Shown here one piece after another: positions 16,485 through 24,566 of a stretch of DNA of 64,000 bases. Each line of letters begins with the position of its first letter. Within the stretch, counting starts at the first letter, position 1. The stretch comes from Fimenecus sp900545625 (GTDB lineage Bacteria; Bacillota; Clostridia; Oscillospirales; Acutalibacteraceae). The notes under the pieces were generated by a model. That model ran no database searches. It saw nothing but the letters and a program-made list of their open reading frames with translations, and was not told the origin of the DNA. Location: contig OZ007023.1 in NCBI GenBank assembly GCA_963931525.1, positions 868,001-932,000 on the forward strand. The letters are read 5' to 3'. The translations under genes were made by a program, and so were the position numbers.

Positions 16485-16513
16485 AACAAAGCCGCCGAAA
16501 AGGCGGCAGACAT

Positions 16514-16590
16514 GGCGGCATAGCTTAGTTGGCTAGAGCGTCCGGTTCATACCCGGAAGGTCACAGGTTCAAGTCCCGTTGCCGCTACCA
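16514..16590 (+). tRNA. tRNA-Met (CAT), elongator type
   Basis: 77 nt including an encoded CCA. The acceptor stem is GGCGGCA/TGCCGCT, the anticodon stem TCCGG/CCGGA and the loop TTCATAC. It lacks the initiator features (C1-A72 mismatch, three G-C pairs in the anticodon stem) and closely resembles Bacillus elongator tRNA-Met. Confidence 0.93.
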
Positions 16591-16623
16591 AACCGCGGCG
16601 GCATTTTGTGCCGCCGCGTGTAC

Positions 16624-16698
16624 GGCCCGGTGGTCAAGCGGTTAAGACACCGCCCTTTCACGGCGGTAACACGAGTTCGATTCTCGTCCGGGTCACCA
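16624..16698 (+). tRNA. tRNA-Glu (TTC)
   Basis: 75 nt including encoded CCA. Acceptor GGCCCGG/CCGGGTC, anticodon stem CCGCC/GGCGG with loop CTTTCAC (anticodon TTC). Cotranscribed with the upstream tRNA-Met. Confidence 0.95.
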
Positions 16699-16700
16699 AA

Positions 16701-16728
16701 ACAGCGCACAGGATTCCCTGTGCGCTGT
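16701..16728 (+). terminator. Terminator after tRNA-Glu
   Basis: 12-bp perfect stem (acagcgcacagg / cctgtgcgctgt), ATTC loop, followed by TTTGCTTT, only 2 bases after the tRNA. Confidence 0.85.
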
Positions 16729-16750
16729 TTGCTTTGTATGATCTATCCTA

Positions 16751-16781
16751 AATAAAACCCCCGCACGCGGACAGCGTGCGG
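16751..16781 (-). terminator. Terminator of the zinc ribbon gene (minus strand)
   Basis: On the minus strand, an 8-bp stem (ccgcacgc / gcgtgcgg) is followed by GGGTTTTATTT, 20 bases after the stop at 16802. Confidence 0.75.
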
Positions 16782-16801
16782 AGGCGGGTCTGCAGTTTTA
16801 C

Positions 16802-17083
16802 TTACGCCTGCTGCTCCTTGAGCTTTGCAAAGCACTCGCTGCAATACACCGGACGGTCATCACGGGGCTGGAAGGGCACCTTTGCCTCGCCGCCGCACGC
16901 TGCGCACGTCGCGGTAAACATCTGTCTTTCTCCCCTTGCCGCGTTCTTTCTCGCGTCCCGGCACGCCTTGCAGCGCTGGGGCTCGTTCACAAAGCCTTTC
17001 TCCGCGTAGAACTCCTGCTCGCCGGCGGTGAAAACGAACTCGTTCCCGCATTCTTTGCAAACAATGGTCTTGTCTTCGTACAT
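16802..17083 (-). CDS. Double zinc-ribbon protein, 93 aa
   Basis: A small protein with two zinc-binding segments. The first is CKECGNEFVF (CxxC) with a second CxxC in QRCKACRDARK, the zinc_ribbon/zf-trcl type. The second is CAACGGEAKVPF followed by CSECF about 20 residues later, a CxxC...CxxC ribbon of the kind called CxxC-x17-CxxC. Its role is unknown; such proteins are often strongly conserved in Firmicutes and Chloroflexi. It is monocistronic, with its own terminator, and lies downstream of the sigma factor gene on the same strand. Confidence 0.85.
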   Translation of the reverse strand: MYEDKTIVCKECGNEFVFTAGEQEFYAEKGFVNEPQRCKACRDARKNAARGERQMFTATCAACGGEAKVPFQPRDDRPVYCSECFAKLKEQQA

Positions 17084-17196
17084 GTTGCTACCTCGCTTGA
17101 TAAAAATTTTTACTTACCCCAAGCGGACTTGCACCGCCGCATAGTGTCAATGCTCTCCTTGCCGAGAAAGGGCGTATTGTTGGATAAATGCCGCGG

Positions 17197-17757
17197 CTAC
17201 CCCCGCAGCTTGTGCCGAACCCTTTGAAGCGCATTGTCAACGGATTTGGGCGTGGTGCCGGTTTTTTCTGCAATTTCCTTGTAGGAAAAACCGTTGAGAA
17301 ACAGACGAAGCACGGTTTGTTCGGTGCCGGACAGGCGCGTGGAAACGCTTTGCAACAGCTTTTCGCACTCGTCGCGCAGCACCTGCTGTTCTTCGGGACT
17401 TTGCGCCGCGTCGGGAAGAAAGCGGTCATCGAGCGGGACGAACTGCGCTGCCTGCGCGCCGTGCGCGCTCTTGCGCAGGGCGGAAACAATGCGGTTGTTC
17501 ACACAAACGGACGCATACGTCTGAAAGGAGGCGCCGCCGTCTTTCGAATAGGTGCGCACCGCCGCGAGCAGGCCCAGCATCCCTTCCTGAAACAGGTCAT
17601 CGCCGTCGAGCAAAAGGCTTTTGTATTTTGCCGCGATGCTTCGCACGAGCGGCATCATCTCCGCCGCAAGGCGGGAAAGCGCCGCTTCATCCCCCTGCTG
17701 CGCGGACAAAGCGAACGCCGAAAGGCAGTCGGAGGACTTGTCCGCAGCATTTGCCAA
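17197..17757 (-). CDS. SigH-like sigma-70 family RNA polymerase sigma factor
   Basis: A 186-residue sigma factor. Region 2 is visible as DGDDLFQEGMLGLLAAVRTY (region 2.2/2.3) and TYASVCVNNRIVSALRK (2.4). Region 4 is SGTEQTVLRLFLNGFSYKEIA followed by SVDNALQRVRHKL, strongly reminiscent of SigH (Spo0H), which initiates sporulation and stationary-phase transcription. I chose the TTG at 17757: GAGGTG lies 6 bases before it, whereas the in-frame GTG at 17766 is part of that site. A canonical promoter lies upstream. A SigH function is likely but not proven. Confidence 0.85.
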   Translation of the reverse strand: MANAADKSSDCLSAFALSAQQGDEAALSRLAAEMMPLVRSIAAKYKSLLLDGDDLFQEGMLGLLAAVRTYSKDGGASFQTYASVCVNNRIVSALRKSAHGAQAAQFVPLDDRFLPDAAQSPEEQQVLRDECEKLLQSVSTRLSGTEQTVLRLFLNGFSYKEIAEKTGTTPKSVDNALQRVRHKLRG

Positions 17758-17823
17758 GCACGTCACCTCGCAGGCGCAAAATACAAAATTCCGAGAAACC
17801 GTCGGTTCAATCGTACAAAATAG

Positions 17824-17851
17824 ATTGTACCATAATTACAGATTTTGTCAA
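17824..17851 (-). promoter_or_regulatory. Promoter for the SigH-like gene (minus strand)
   Basis: On the minus strand: TTGACA (17846-17851), 16-base spacer, TACAAT (17824-17829). Confidence 0.8.
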
Positions 17852-17903
17852 CTAAAATTTTGTATAATGTGCATAGATGCCGAAATCTGTCAAAAACACA
17901 GCG

Positions 17904-18008
17904 TCAATATACGCCGAAGAGCGACAAAAGCACCGTGAGCGTACCGCTCGCCATAAGCACGGCGAGCAGCACACACATGACGCGGATCGCGATTTTTCGA
18001 TTAAACAT
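17904..18008 (-). CDS. 34-aa single-TM microprotein, coupled to phosphosugar mutase
   Basis: A short reading frame starting 7 bases beyond the pgcA stop on the same strand, with GGATG as a possible ribosome binding site. The product begins MFNRKIAIRVMC and continues as a hydrophobic segment (VLLAVLMASGTLTVLLSLFGVY) to its end: a short basic N-terminus plus one transmembrane helix. This layout is like other Firmicute micro-membrane proteins (for example the Prli42 class), but I cannot assign a family. Confidence 0.5.
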   Translation of the reverse strand: MFNRKIAIRVMCVLLAVLMASGTLTVLLSLFGVY

Positions 18009-18014
18009 GGTCGG

Positions 18015-19739
18015 TCATCCTTTTATGCCGAGCAGCGCTTCCATATCTTTCCCGATCGTCCGCGCCTTTTCTTCGGCGGCAGCTTCCGAATCGGCGACTG
18101 CCGTGATATAGACCTTGATCTTCGGCTCCGTGCCGGACGGGCGCACGATCACGCCGTCCGCGCCGTCTAAACGATAGCTCAGCACATTGGAGCGCGGCAG
18201 TTCGATGGCGGTCTGCGCGCCGCTCTCGGTATCGGTAGTCAGGCGGGTCTGATAATCGGAAATGCTGTGCACCGCTTCGCCCGCGATCACCTTCGGCGGG
18301 TTTTGCCGCAGCGTTTCCATCATATTGCGCATGGTCTCCATGCCCGCCGCACCCTCAAAGCCGAAGTTGAGCACGGTGTTGCAATACATTCCGTAGCGCC
18401 GGTACAGGCTCTGCATAAATTCATACAGGCTCATGCCCTTCGCCTTGTAGTACGCCGCCATTTCGCAGATGAGCATCGAGGCGACCACCGCGTCCTTGTC
18501 ACGCGCATGCGTGCCGCGCAGATAGCCGTAGGATTCCTCCATGCCGAGTACGAAGCGATCCGCTTCGCCCGCCGCTTCGAGCTTCGTGACAAGCTCGCCG
18601 ATATACTTAAAACCCGTGAGCAGATCGGCGGTCTCGGCGCCGTAATGTGCGGCGATCTGCGCGATCAGGCGCGAGGTCACGATGGTTTTTACGACGATCG
18701 GTTTTTCGGGCAGCTTCCCTTGCTCTTGCAGCGCGGAAAGGACGTATTCGGTCAGCATAGCGCCGACCTCGTTGCCTGTCATCAGCTTGTACGCATCCCC
18801 GTCGCGCACCGCAATGCCCACGCGGTCGCAGTCGGGGTCGGTCGCCAAAAGCAGATCGGCCTTTTTCGTTTCGGAAAGCGCAATGGCGCATTCAAATGCC
18901 TGCCGGATCTCCGGGTTCGGATACGGGCAGGTCGGGAAATTCCCGTCGGGATATTCCTGTTCGGGGACTACGGTCACATCACGGATCCCGATACGCTTGA
19001 GGATCTCGCGCACGGGCTTGTTGCCTGTACCGTTCAAGGGCGTGTAAATGACGGAAAGGTCTGTGCCCGCCGCAGCACTGGGATTGACCTGCGCACGCAG
19101 CACCGCTTCGTAAAAGCCCTCGAACATTTCCTGCCCAATGTAGGAGATCATGCCCTTTTCGAGCGCTTCGTCAAAGTCCATGGTCTTTACGCCGTCAAAC
19201 ATATCGACCTTTTGAATGTAGCTGTAGGTCTTTGCCGCCGCCTCATCGGTCATCTGGTAGCCGTTGGGGTCATAGCATTTGTAGCCGTTGTATTTGGAGG
19301 GGTTGTGGCTCGCGGTGAGGATGATCCCGGAACTGCAGTGCAGGGTGCGCACCGCGTAGGAAAGCATGGGCGTGGGGACGAGCTCAGGGTAAAGGTAGAC
19401 CTTTACACCGTTCGCCGCAAGCACGCACGCTGCCGAGCGCGCGAACGCATCGGATTTGATGCGCGAATCGTAGGCGATGGCGATGGTGGGTTCTTGGAAG
19501 TCTGCATTGAGATAGTCCGCAAGCCCCTGTGTCGCCTGGTTGACGGTATAGACGTTCATACGGTTCGTGCCCGCGCCGATCACGCCGCGCAGCCCCGCCG
19601 TGCCGAATTCGAGATTTTTGTAGAAACGGTCGAGGATCTCCTCTTCGTTTCCTTTAACTGCTTCCAACTCCGGCAGCAGATCCTTGTCCGCTGTTGCCTT
19701 TTTGCACCAAAGGTCGTAAAGCGCATGGATATCGTTCAT
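18015..19739 (-). CDS. pgcA: Phosphosugar mutase (phosphoglucomutase/phosphomannomutase)
   Basis: A 574-residue alpha-D-phosphohexomutase, likely interconverting glucose 6-phosphate and glucose 1-phosphate for UDP-glucose and cell-envelope glycan synthesis. The phosphoserine loop is LTASHNPSKYNGYK with Ser at residue 144. The metal loop is DPDCDRVG and the sugar-binding loop GMEESYGYL. The phosphate-binding loop near the C-terminus is RPSGTEPKIKVY. Length and the N-terminal FGTAGLRG fit the PgcA/YhxB group. UDP-galactose metabolism is represented by galE elsewhere in the window. Confidence 0.93.
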   Translation of the reverse strand: MNDIHALYDLWCKKATADKDLLPELEAVKGNEEEILDRFYKNLEFGTAGLRGVIGAGTNRMNVYTVNQATQGLADYLNADFQEPTIAIAYDSRIKSDAFARSAACVLAANGVKVYLYPELVPTPMLSYAVRTLHCSSGIILTASHNPSKYNGYKCYDPNGYQMTDEAAAKTYSYIQKVDMFDGVKTMDFDEALEKGMISYIGQEMFEGFYEAVLRAQVNPSAAAGTDLSVIYTPLNGTGNKPVREILKRIGIRDVTVVPEQEYPDGNFPTCPYPNPEIRQAFECAIALSETKKADLLLATDPDCDRVGIAVRDGDAYKLMTGNEVGAMLTEYVLSALQEQGKLPEKPIVVKTIVTSRLIAQIAAHYGAETADLLTGFKYIGELVTKLEAAGEADRFVLGMEESYGYLRGTHARDKDAVVASMLICEMAAYYKAKGMSLYEFMQSLYRRYGMYCNTVLNFGFEGAAGMETMRNMMETLRQNPPKVIAGEAVHSISDYQTRLTTDTESGAQTAIELPRSNVLSYRLDGADGVIVRPSGTEPKIKVYITAVADSEAAAEEKARTIGKDMEALLGIKG

Positions 19740-19835
19740 GGAAAAGCCTCCTAAAACTTTCCGATATTGATTTCAGTATACTATATTTCCCAAAAGAACG
19801 CAAATAAAATCTGTCGAAAGTGCTTGGGGGATTCG

Positions 19836-19864
19836 TTGCACAGTTCGGCAAAATATGCTATGAT
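19836..19864 (+). promoter_or_regulatory. Promoter for yifB-type gene
   Basis: TTGCAC (19836-19841), 17-base spacer, TATGAT (19859-19864) with an extended TGC before it, 32 bases upstream of the TTG start. Confidence 0.7.
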
Positions 19865-19896
19865 AATTCGAGAAGATAAAAGAGGGGGCGGCTGTT

Positions 19897-21426
19897 TTGT
19901 TCGCAAGTGTCAACAGCGTCGGGCTGTTCGGGTTGGAGGCATACATCGTGGCGGTGGAAGCGGATCTTTCCGCCGGCTTGCCGCGCTTTGACATGGTAGG
20001 ACTCCCGGATGCGGCAGTCAGCGAGAGCCGCGAGCGCGTGCGCGCCGCCATCCACAACAGCGGCTTGGAGTTCCCCGTTTCGCGCATCACCATCAACCTT
20101 GCGCCTGCGGACATCCGCAAAGAAGGCCCTGTTTACGACCTGCCCGTACTCATCGCCCTGCTCAAAGCGACGGGGCAGCTTACCTGCGATACGGACTCGC
20201 GTGCCTTCGTCGGCGAGCTTTCATTAAACGGCGAGGTGCGGCACATCAACGGCGTGCTGCCGATGGTGATCGAGGCGCGCCGTGCGGGGCTTCGGGAGAT
20301 CTACATTCCGCACGCAAACCTTGCCGAAGGCGCAGTGGTCGAGGGGATCGAGGTGTACCCCGTTAAGACCGTGGGGGAATTGCTCAAACACCTGCGCGGG
20401 GAAGAGAAGATCGAACCCGTGACCGCCAAGGACTATGCGGAGTATACCCTCCCGCCCGACCTGCCCGACTTCGCGGACGTGAAGGGACAGCACGAGGCGA
20501 AGCGGGCGCTGGAGGTCGCCGCGGCGGGCGGGCACAATGTGATGATGATCGGCCCGCCGGGTTCGGGCAAAAGCATGCTTGCCAAGCGCATTCCGTCGAT
20601 TTTACCCGACATGACCTTTGAAGAGGCGCTGGAGACGACGAATATCTATTCCGTAGCGGGCGTGCTGCCGCGGGATGTTTCTTTGATGAAAGCGCGGCCG
20701 TTCCGCGCGCCGCACCACACCGTTTCACCCGCCGGCCTTTCGGGCGGCGGCACCGTGCCGCATCCGGGCGAGATCTCCTTGGCGCACAACGGCGTGCTGT
20801 TTTTAGACGAACTGCCCGAGTTTTCACGCACGGCGATGGAGATCATGCGCCAGCCCATTGAGGACGGCAAGATCACGATCGCACGTGTGGCGGCGACGTT
20901 TTCCTACCCCTGTTCGGTGATGCTCGTGTGCGCCATGAATCCGTGCCCCTGCGGATTTTACGGGCACCCCACGCGCAAATGCACCTGCCCCGCAGGCACA
21001 CCGCAGCGCTATCTTTCGCGCGTATCGGGGCCGCTGTTGGATCGGCTCGATATTCATATCGAAGTACCGCCCGTGGATTTTGACGACCTTTCCAAAACAG
21101 CGGAAGAAGAGCCTTCCTCTGCGATCAAAGCGCGCGTAGATAAGGCGCGCACAGTCCAGCGCGAGCGCTTTGCCGGGACGGGGATTTCCTGCAACGCTAA
21201 AATGGACGCCGCCATGACGCGCAAATTCTGCGCACCGACGCCTGCGGCTGCCCAGCTTTTAAAGCAGGTGTTTGAGCGTCTCGGCCTTTCGGCGCGGGCG
21301 TATGATAAGATTTTGCGTGTCGCACGCACCATCGCAGACCTTGCGGGGGATGAACAGGTAGATGTCCCGCACGTTGCCGAAGCGGTGCAGTACCGCAGCC
21401 TTGACCGTAAATTCTGGAAAGCTTAA
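19897..21426 (+). CDS. YifB family Mg chelatase-like AAA+ ATPase (ComM-like)
   Basis: A 509-residue AAA+ protein of the YifB/ComM family; ComM is known as a helicase promoting branch migration in recombination. The N-terminal ~160 residues form the ribosomal protein S5 domain 2-like/Lon-like domain (VEADLSAGLPRFDMVGLPDAAV). Walker A is GPPGSGKSMLAKR, Walker B is GVLFLDELPEF, and a zinc-like cysteine cluster CAMNPCPCGFYG...CTCPAGT is typical. The TTG start at 19897 is preceded by AGAGGGGGCG. The gene stands alone with its own promoter. Confidence 0.93.
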   Translation: MFASVNSVGLFGLEAYIVAVEADLSAGLPRFDMVGLPDAAVSESRERVRAAIHNSGLEFPVSRITINLAPADIRKEGPVYDLPVLIALLKATGQLTCDTDSRAFVGELSLNGEVRHINGVLPMVIEARRAGLREIYIPHANLAEGAVVEGIEVYPVKTVGELLKHLRGEEKIEPVTAKDYAEYTLPPDLPDFADVKGQHEAKRALEVAAAGGHNVMMIGPPGSGKSMLAKRIPSILPDMTFEEALETTNIYSVAGVLPRDVSLMKARPFRAPHHTVSPAGLSGGGTVPHPGEISLAHNGVLFLDELPEFSRTAMEIMRQPIEDGKITIARVAATFSYPCSVMLVCAMNPCPCGFYGHPTRKCTCPAGTPQRYLSRVSGPLLDRLDIHIEVPPVDFDDLSKTAEEEPSSAIKARVDKARTVQRERFAGTGISCNAKMDAAMTRKFCAPTPAAAQLLKQVFERLGLSARAYDKILRVARTIADLAGDEQVDVPHVAEAVQYRSLDRKFWKA

Positions 21427-21437
21427 CGCATACAATT

Positions 21438-21470
21438 ACAGCCCCGCACGCCGTTCGGCGTGCGGGGCTG
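21438..21470 (+). repeat. Left copy of a 33-bp hairpin repeat flanking a palindromic element
   Basis: A 14-bp stem (cagccccgcacgcc, loop GTTC). It differs by one base from the sequence at 21643-21675. This copy has no T-run on either strand, so it is a poor terminator alone. Confidence 0.8.
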
Positions 21471-21487
21471 TGAGCGTGCAAAAGTGT

Positions 21488-21641
21488 CTTTTGCTCCCCT
21501 TGTCAGGGGAGCTGTCGAGCAAAGCGAGACTGAGGGGTAGTCAGAAACCTTGATATTTCAAGGTTTCTCTCCCTCCGTCACGCGCGAAGCGCGTGCCACC
21601 TCCCTCGTCAGAGGGAGGAAAAAAGACTTCTTTGACAGTCT
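21488..21641. repeat. Intergenic modular palindromic repeat, copy 1
   Basis: A 154-base non-coding element built of hairpins: CTCCCCTTG..GGGGAG, GTCGAGCAAAGCGAGAC, AACCTTGATATTTCAAGGTTT, CACGCGCGAAGCGCGTG, and CCTCCCTCGTCAGAGGGAGG. It ends in AAAAAAGAC, complementary to GTCTTTT at its other end. A closely related 216-base copy lies at 62796-63011. It sits between convergent genes, framed by 33-bp hairpin repeats. Confidence 0.85.
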
Positions 21642-21642
21642 G

Positions 21643-21675
21643 ACAGCCCCGCACGCTGTTCGGCGTGCGGGGCTG
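21643..21675 (+). terminator. Right copy of the 33-bp hairpin repeat, probable yifB terminator
   Basis: Same 33-bp hairpin as 21438-21470 (one mismatch) but followed on the plus strand by CATTTTTGG, so this is the copy that looks like a functional terminator. Confidence 0.7.
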
Positions 21676-21688
21676 CATTTTTGGTTTC

Positions 21689-23122
21689 TTAATACGCGAT
21701 TTCGATCTCTGCCGTTTGCGGTGCGCTCTCATTGCCGTAAGTATCCGCGGCATACAGGGTGACGGTATACGTCCCGGCAGGCAGCACGGACGCATACTTT
21801 TCAGCCGGCAGCGTAAAGCGCATGGTATCGCTGCGCTGTGCAGCCGGAAGCGCATAGTCGGAAATCAGCGTCAGGCTGTCATAGGTCATTTCCCCAAAGG
21901 TGAATGTCACAGGACTGCCGTTTTGTGTAAACACCGCACGGTAGCTTTGCACCGCGTCCTCGTGCAGGGCTGCAGGGAAGGTGAGCTGACAGCCGCGCGC
22001 TTCATTGCCTTCGCTGTTTGTGAACGACACGCCCTCTGCCAAAACGGAAAACCCGTCCGCCCAGGTCGGCGCCGCCGAAGTCTGCGCACGTGCCTCGGTG
22101 TAACGGAATTCGTCTTTATCCACGGGCAGGTCGATCACCCACGGCGCCTTTTGCGCTTCGCCGGTCAATACGCTGTACCGCCGGATGGAAAGCTGCGCTT
22201 CGTCCACACTGAGAACCATGACCATGGGGTTGTTTTCAATAAATGCGCCGTCGTCATGCACGACCGCGTTTTCGGTTTCGGGCAAACTCGTATAAGACAC
22301 GGACTGCGTGTTGATCGCCGTATAATCGCCCTGCCAGATCGCGCGTTCATCCATCAGCGGCGCGTGGCTGTGCGCCCCGATAGAGACCACCTGTGGGTAT
22401 TCCCGATACAGCGCGTCTAAATTTTGGAACGTGTTGTCCTCGCTCATGGCGACGGTGTTTTCCGGGCTGAAGTGCGTCATGACAAACACGGGAAGCGCGG
22501 GATCGTCCGCCACGGCGGCCTCGATTTGCTCCCGCATCCACATAAGCAGCTCGTCATCATACGACGTGCTGTCCATATCGCCGCTTTTCGGGCTCGCGGC
22601 GATAAAGTGATAACCGTTCACAACGGTGTGCGTCCACGGAGACTGCGAATAGGTATATTCGCAAAAGCGCGACTGCATGACACGTGTGAAGGGGATCTCC
22701 CAGCAATCCACGAACATTGGCAGCCAGTAGTCGTGGTTGCCCATGATGCTGCAAAGCACAATCGATTCGCGCTCGGCTTCCGAGTATACGCTGTCAAAGA
22801 TCCGCTTCTGGTTTTGATACGCCTCCTCGGTGGCGGTGTCGGTGAAATCCCCGGCGTTGAGGATCACGTTTACGCCCTGTGCTTTGAACAGCTCGAGCGC
22901 CTTTTGATAATGCATGTCATAGGTCTCGCCTTGCCCCTCGGGTGTAAGCTGTAAGTCACTTAAAATGCCGATTCGCAAAACGCCGTCGTCGGTCTCCACC
23001 TGCCGCTGTACGGTCTCGGCGGGGGAAAGCCCCGTCATCAGGTAAAGCACCGTTCCGCCCAAAGCGACCAGAACGACCAAAACAACGCATAGAACGATCT
23101 TCCAAGCCTTCCTCTTTTTCAT
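21689..23122 (-). CDS. Membrane-anchored calcineurin-like metallophosphoesterase
   Basis: A 477-residue exported protein. An N-terminal basic stretch and hydrophobic helix (residues ~8-30) should anchor it outside the cell. The metallophosphoesterase fold shows its metal-binding motifs: ISDLQL (degenerate D-x-H position, as D-x-Q), NAGDFTD, MGNHDYW, MTHFSPE and GAHSHAP. The last ~120 residues are a beta-rich C-terminal domain ending LPAGTYTVTLYAADTYGNESAP, like an Ig-type fold. Substrate unknown. It lies upstream of nothing obvious on its strand and is separate from capA. Confidence 0.82.
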   Translation of the reverse strand: MKKRKAWKIVLCVVLVVLVALGGTVLYLMTGLSPAETVQRQVETDDGVLRIGILSDLQLTPEGQGETYDMHYQKALELFKAQGVNVILNAGDFTDTATEEAYQNQKRIFDSVYSEAERESIVLCSIMGNHDYWLPMFVDCWEIPFTRVMQSRFCEYTYSQSPWTHTVVNGYHFIAASPKSGDMDSTSYDDELLMWMREQIEAAVADDPALPVFVMTHFSPENTVAMSEDNTFQNLDALYREYPQVVSIGAHSHAPLMDERAIWQGDYTAINTQSVSYTSLPETENAVVHDDGAFIENNPMVMVLSVDEAQLSIRRYSVLTGEAQKAPWVIDLPVDKDEFRYTEARAQTSAAPTWADGFSVLAEGVSFTNSEGNEARGCQLTFPAALHEDAVQSYRAVFTQNGSPVTFTFGEMTYDSLTLISDYALPAAQRSDTMRFTLPAEKYASVLPAGTYTVTLYAADTYGNESAPQTAEIEIAY

Positions 23123-23274
23123 AAGAACCTCCGGATCTCCCGTTTGCCCGCTTTTTGGCGGGCGATCGCTTTACGCCACTATTTTAACATACGGGACGCG
23201 GCGCGGAAATGGGGAAACAGTCAAATTTGTGCAGCAAAACTTTGGAGAAAGCTACAAATCAAGGTGCAAAAGAA

Positions 23275-23311
23275 AACGGCGCGCCCATATTGCATGTTGG
23301 GTACGCCGTTT
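23275..23311 (-). terminator. Terminator of the capA-like gene (minus strand)
   Basis: On the minus strand, AAACGGCGTACCC pairs with GGGCGCGCCGTTT (one mismatch) and is followed by TCTTTT, about 25 bases after the stop at 23335. Confidence 0.75.
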
Positions 23312-23334
23312 GTATCGGTATTGTTTTGATCCCG

Positions 23335-24543
23335 CTACGACGCGAGAAATTCCGCGTCGATCACGCCGTTTACGAATTCTTCAATATAGGCAATGCTGAA
23401 ATCCGACTGCTTGATGCGCGATGCCTGCCGTTTGGCGAGTGCGTCCGTATATTCGGACAGCGGGTAGACCTGCACGTCGTGCGAGCCGTTGACATAGTGC
23501 GTGACAATGGTCTCAAATTTTACGTTGCCTACTGTGACCGAACCGCTTTGCGGGTCGATCGTCATGTCATAGTGGAGCATCCCGCCGATAACACGCGCGG
23601 CGGTATTTTGCTGGGAAATAAAATTCCCGAGGGAGTACGCAACCAGCGTGCGCGAGCCGTCGTCGTTTTCAATCCACTCCACGGGCTGTAAGACGTGCGG
23701 GTGATGCCCAATGATCACGTCCGCGCCCCAGGACGCCATTTGTTCTGCAAGATTGCGCTGATCCTGCGAGGGCGTGGTGGTGTATTCGCTGCCCCAGTGG
23801 ACGTTGACGAGCACCGCGTCACAGGCCGCAGCCGTCGCCTTGATCTTTTGCTCAATGGCATCTGTTTCCGAGGTGTAAAGGATCTCCAGTTCACTGCTTT
23901 CAGGCAGCGACAGGCCGTTTGTATACTGCGTGATACCTACAAGCCCGATCTTCATACCGTCACGCTCGATGTATTCGACCGCATCAAGCTCGTCGGCATT
24001 TTTATAAGCGCCCGTGCGCACAACGCCTTCCTGACTGTCCCAAAAATCCATGGATTCCGTAAGGCCTTTTGCGGTCTTGTCCAGCATGTGGTTGTTCGCC
24101 ATGTTCACCACATCAAAGCCGATCTCCCGCACTTCCTGCCCCAATTCTATAGGGGAGTTGAACAGCGGATAGCCGGACGGGTCATAGCTTTCTGCGATGG
24201 GCGTTTCCTGGTTGATGGTGGCGATGTCTGCCGCCGCGATTGTGTCTGCGATGCGCTCGTAGCAGAACGTGAAATCATAGCCATTCCCGCCCGCGCGGCG
24301 ATTGGCCTGCTCGTAAATCCCGTCGTGGATCAGGTTGTCCCCGACCGACAAAAAGGAAAGCGTGACGGGCTGTGCGGCTGCGGTAGTGCTTTCCGGTGCC
24401 TGCGTTTCGGCGACCGTCGCCCCGGCGGGCACGGCGTCCGGCTGCCTGCCGTTGATCACGGTATTGCCTACGGCGACGGCGCCCGCGAGGATCACCACCG
24501 CCACAATGACGGATAAAAATACTTTTACGCTCTTATTGCTCAT
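23335..24543 (-). CDS. CapA family protein (poly-gamma-glutamate synthesis-like), exported
   Basis: A 402-residue protein of the CapA/PgsA-like metallophosphatase superfamily. The N-terminal helix (residues ~8-28) acts as a membrane anchor or uncleaved signal, followed by a Thr/Ala-rich linker. Family motifs are FLSVGDNLIHDGIY, INQETPI, VVNMANNHMLD, VHWGSEYTTTPSQDQR and GHHPHVLQPVEWI. The rest of a capsule or PGA synthesis operon (capB/C) is absent, so a different envelope-related phosphatase role is possible. GGGGAAG precedes the ATG. Confidence 0.88.
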   Translation of the reverse strand: MSNKSVKVFLSVIVAVVILAGAVAVGNTVINGRQPDAVPAGATVAETQAPESTTAAAQPVTLSFLSVGDNLIHDGIYEQANRRAGGNGYDFTFCYERIADTIAAADIATINQETPIAESYDPSGYPLFNSPIELGQEVREIGFDVVNMANNHMLDKTAKGLTESMDFWDSQEGVVRTGAYKNADELDAVEYIERDGMKIGLVGITQYTNGLSLPESSELEILYTSETDAIEQKIKATAAACDAVLVNVHWGSEYTTTPSQDQRNLAEQMASWGADVIIGHHPHVLQPVEWIENDDGSRTLVAYSLGNFISQQNTAARVIGGMLHYDMTIDPQSGSVTVGNVKFETIVTHYVNGSHDVQVYPLSEYTDALAKRQASRIKQSDFSIAYIEEFVNGVIDAEFLAS

Positions 24544-24566
24544 AACTTCCCCTTACATTTTTCCGC

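Noticed and set aside
16514..16590. Initiator tRNA-fMet or tRNA-Ile(CAT)
   Set aside because: The first acceptor pair is G-T rather than the initiator C-A mismatch, the anticodon stem lacks three G-C pairs, and the body matches elongator tRNA-Met.
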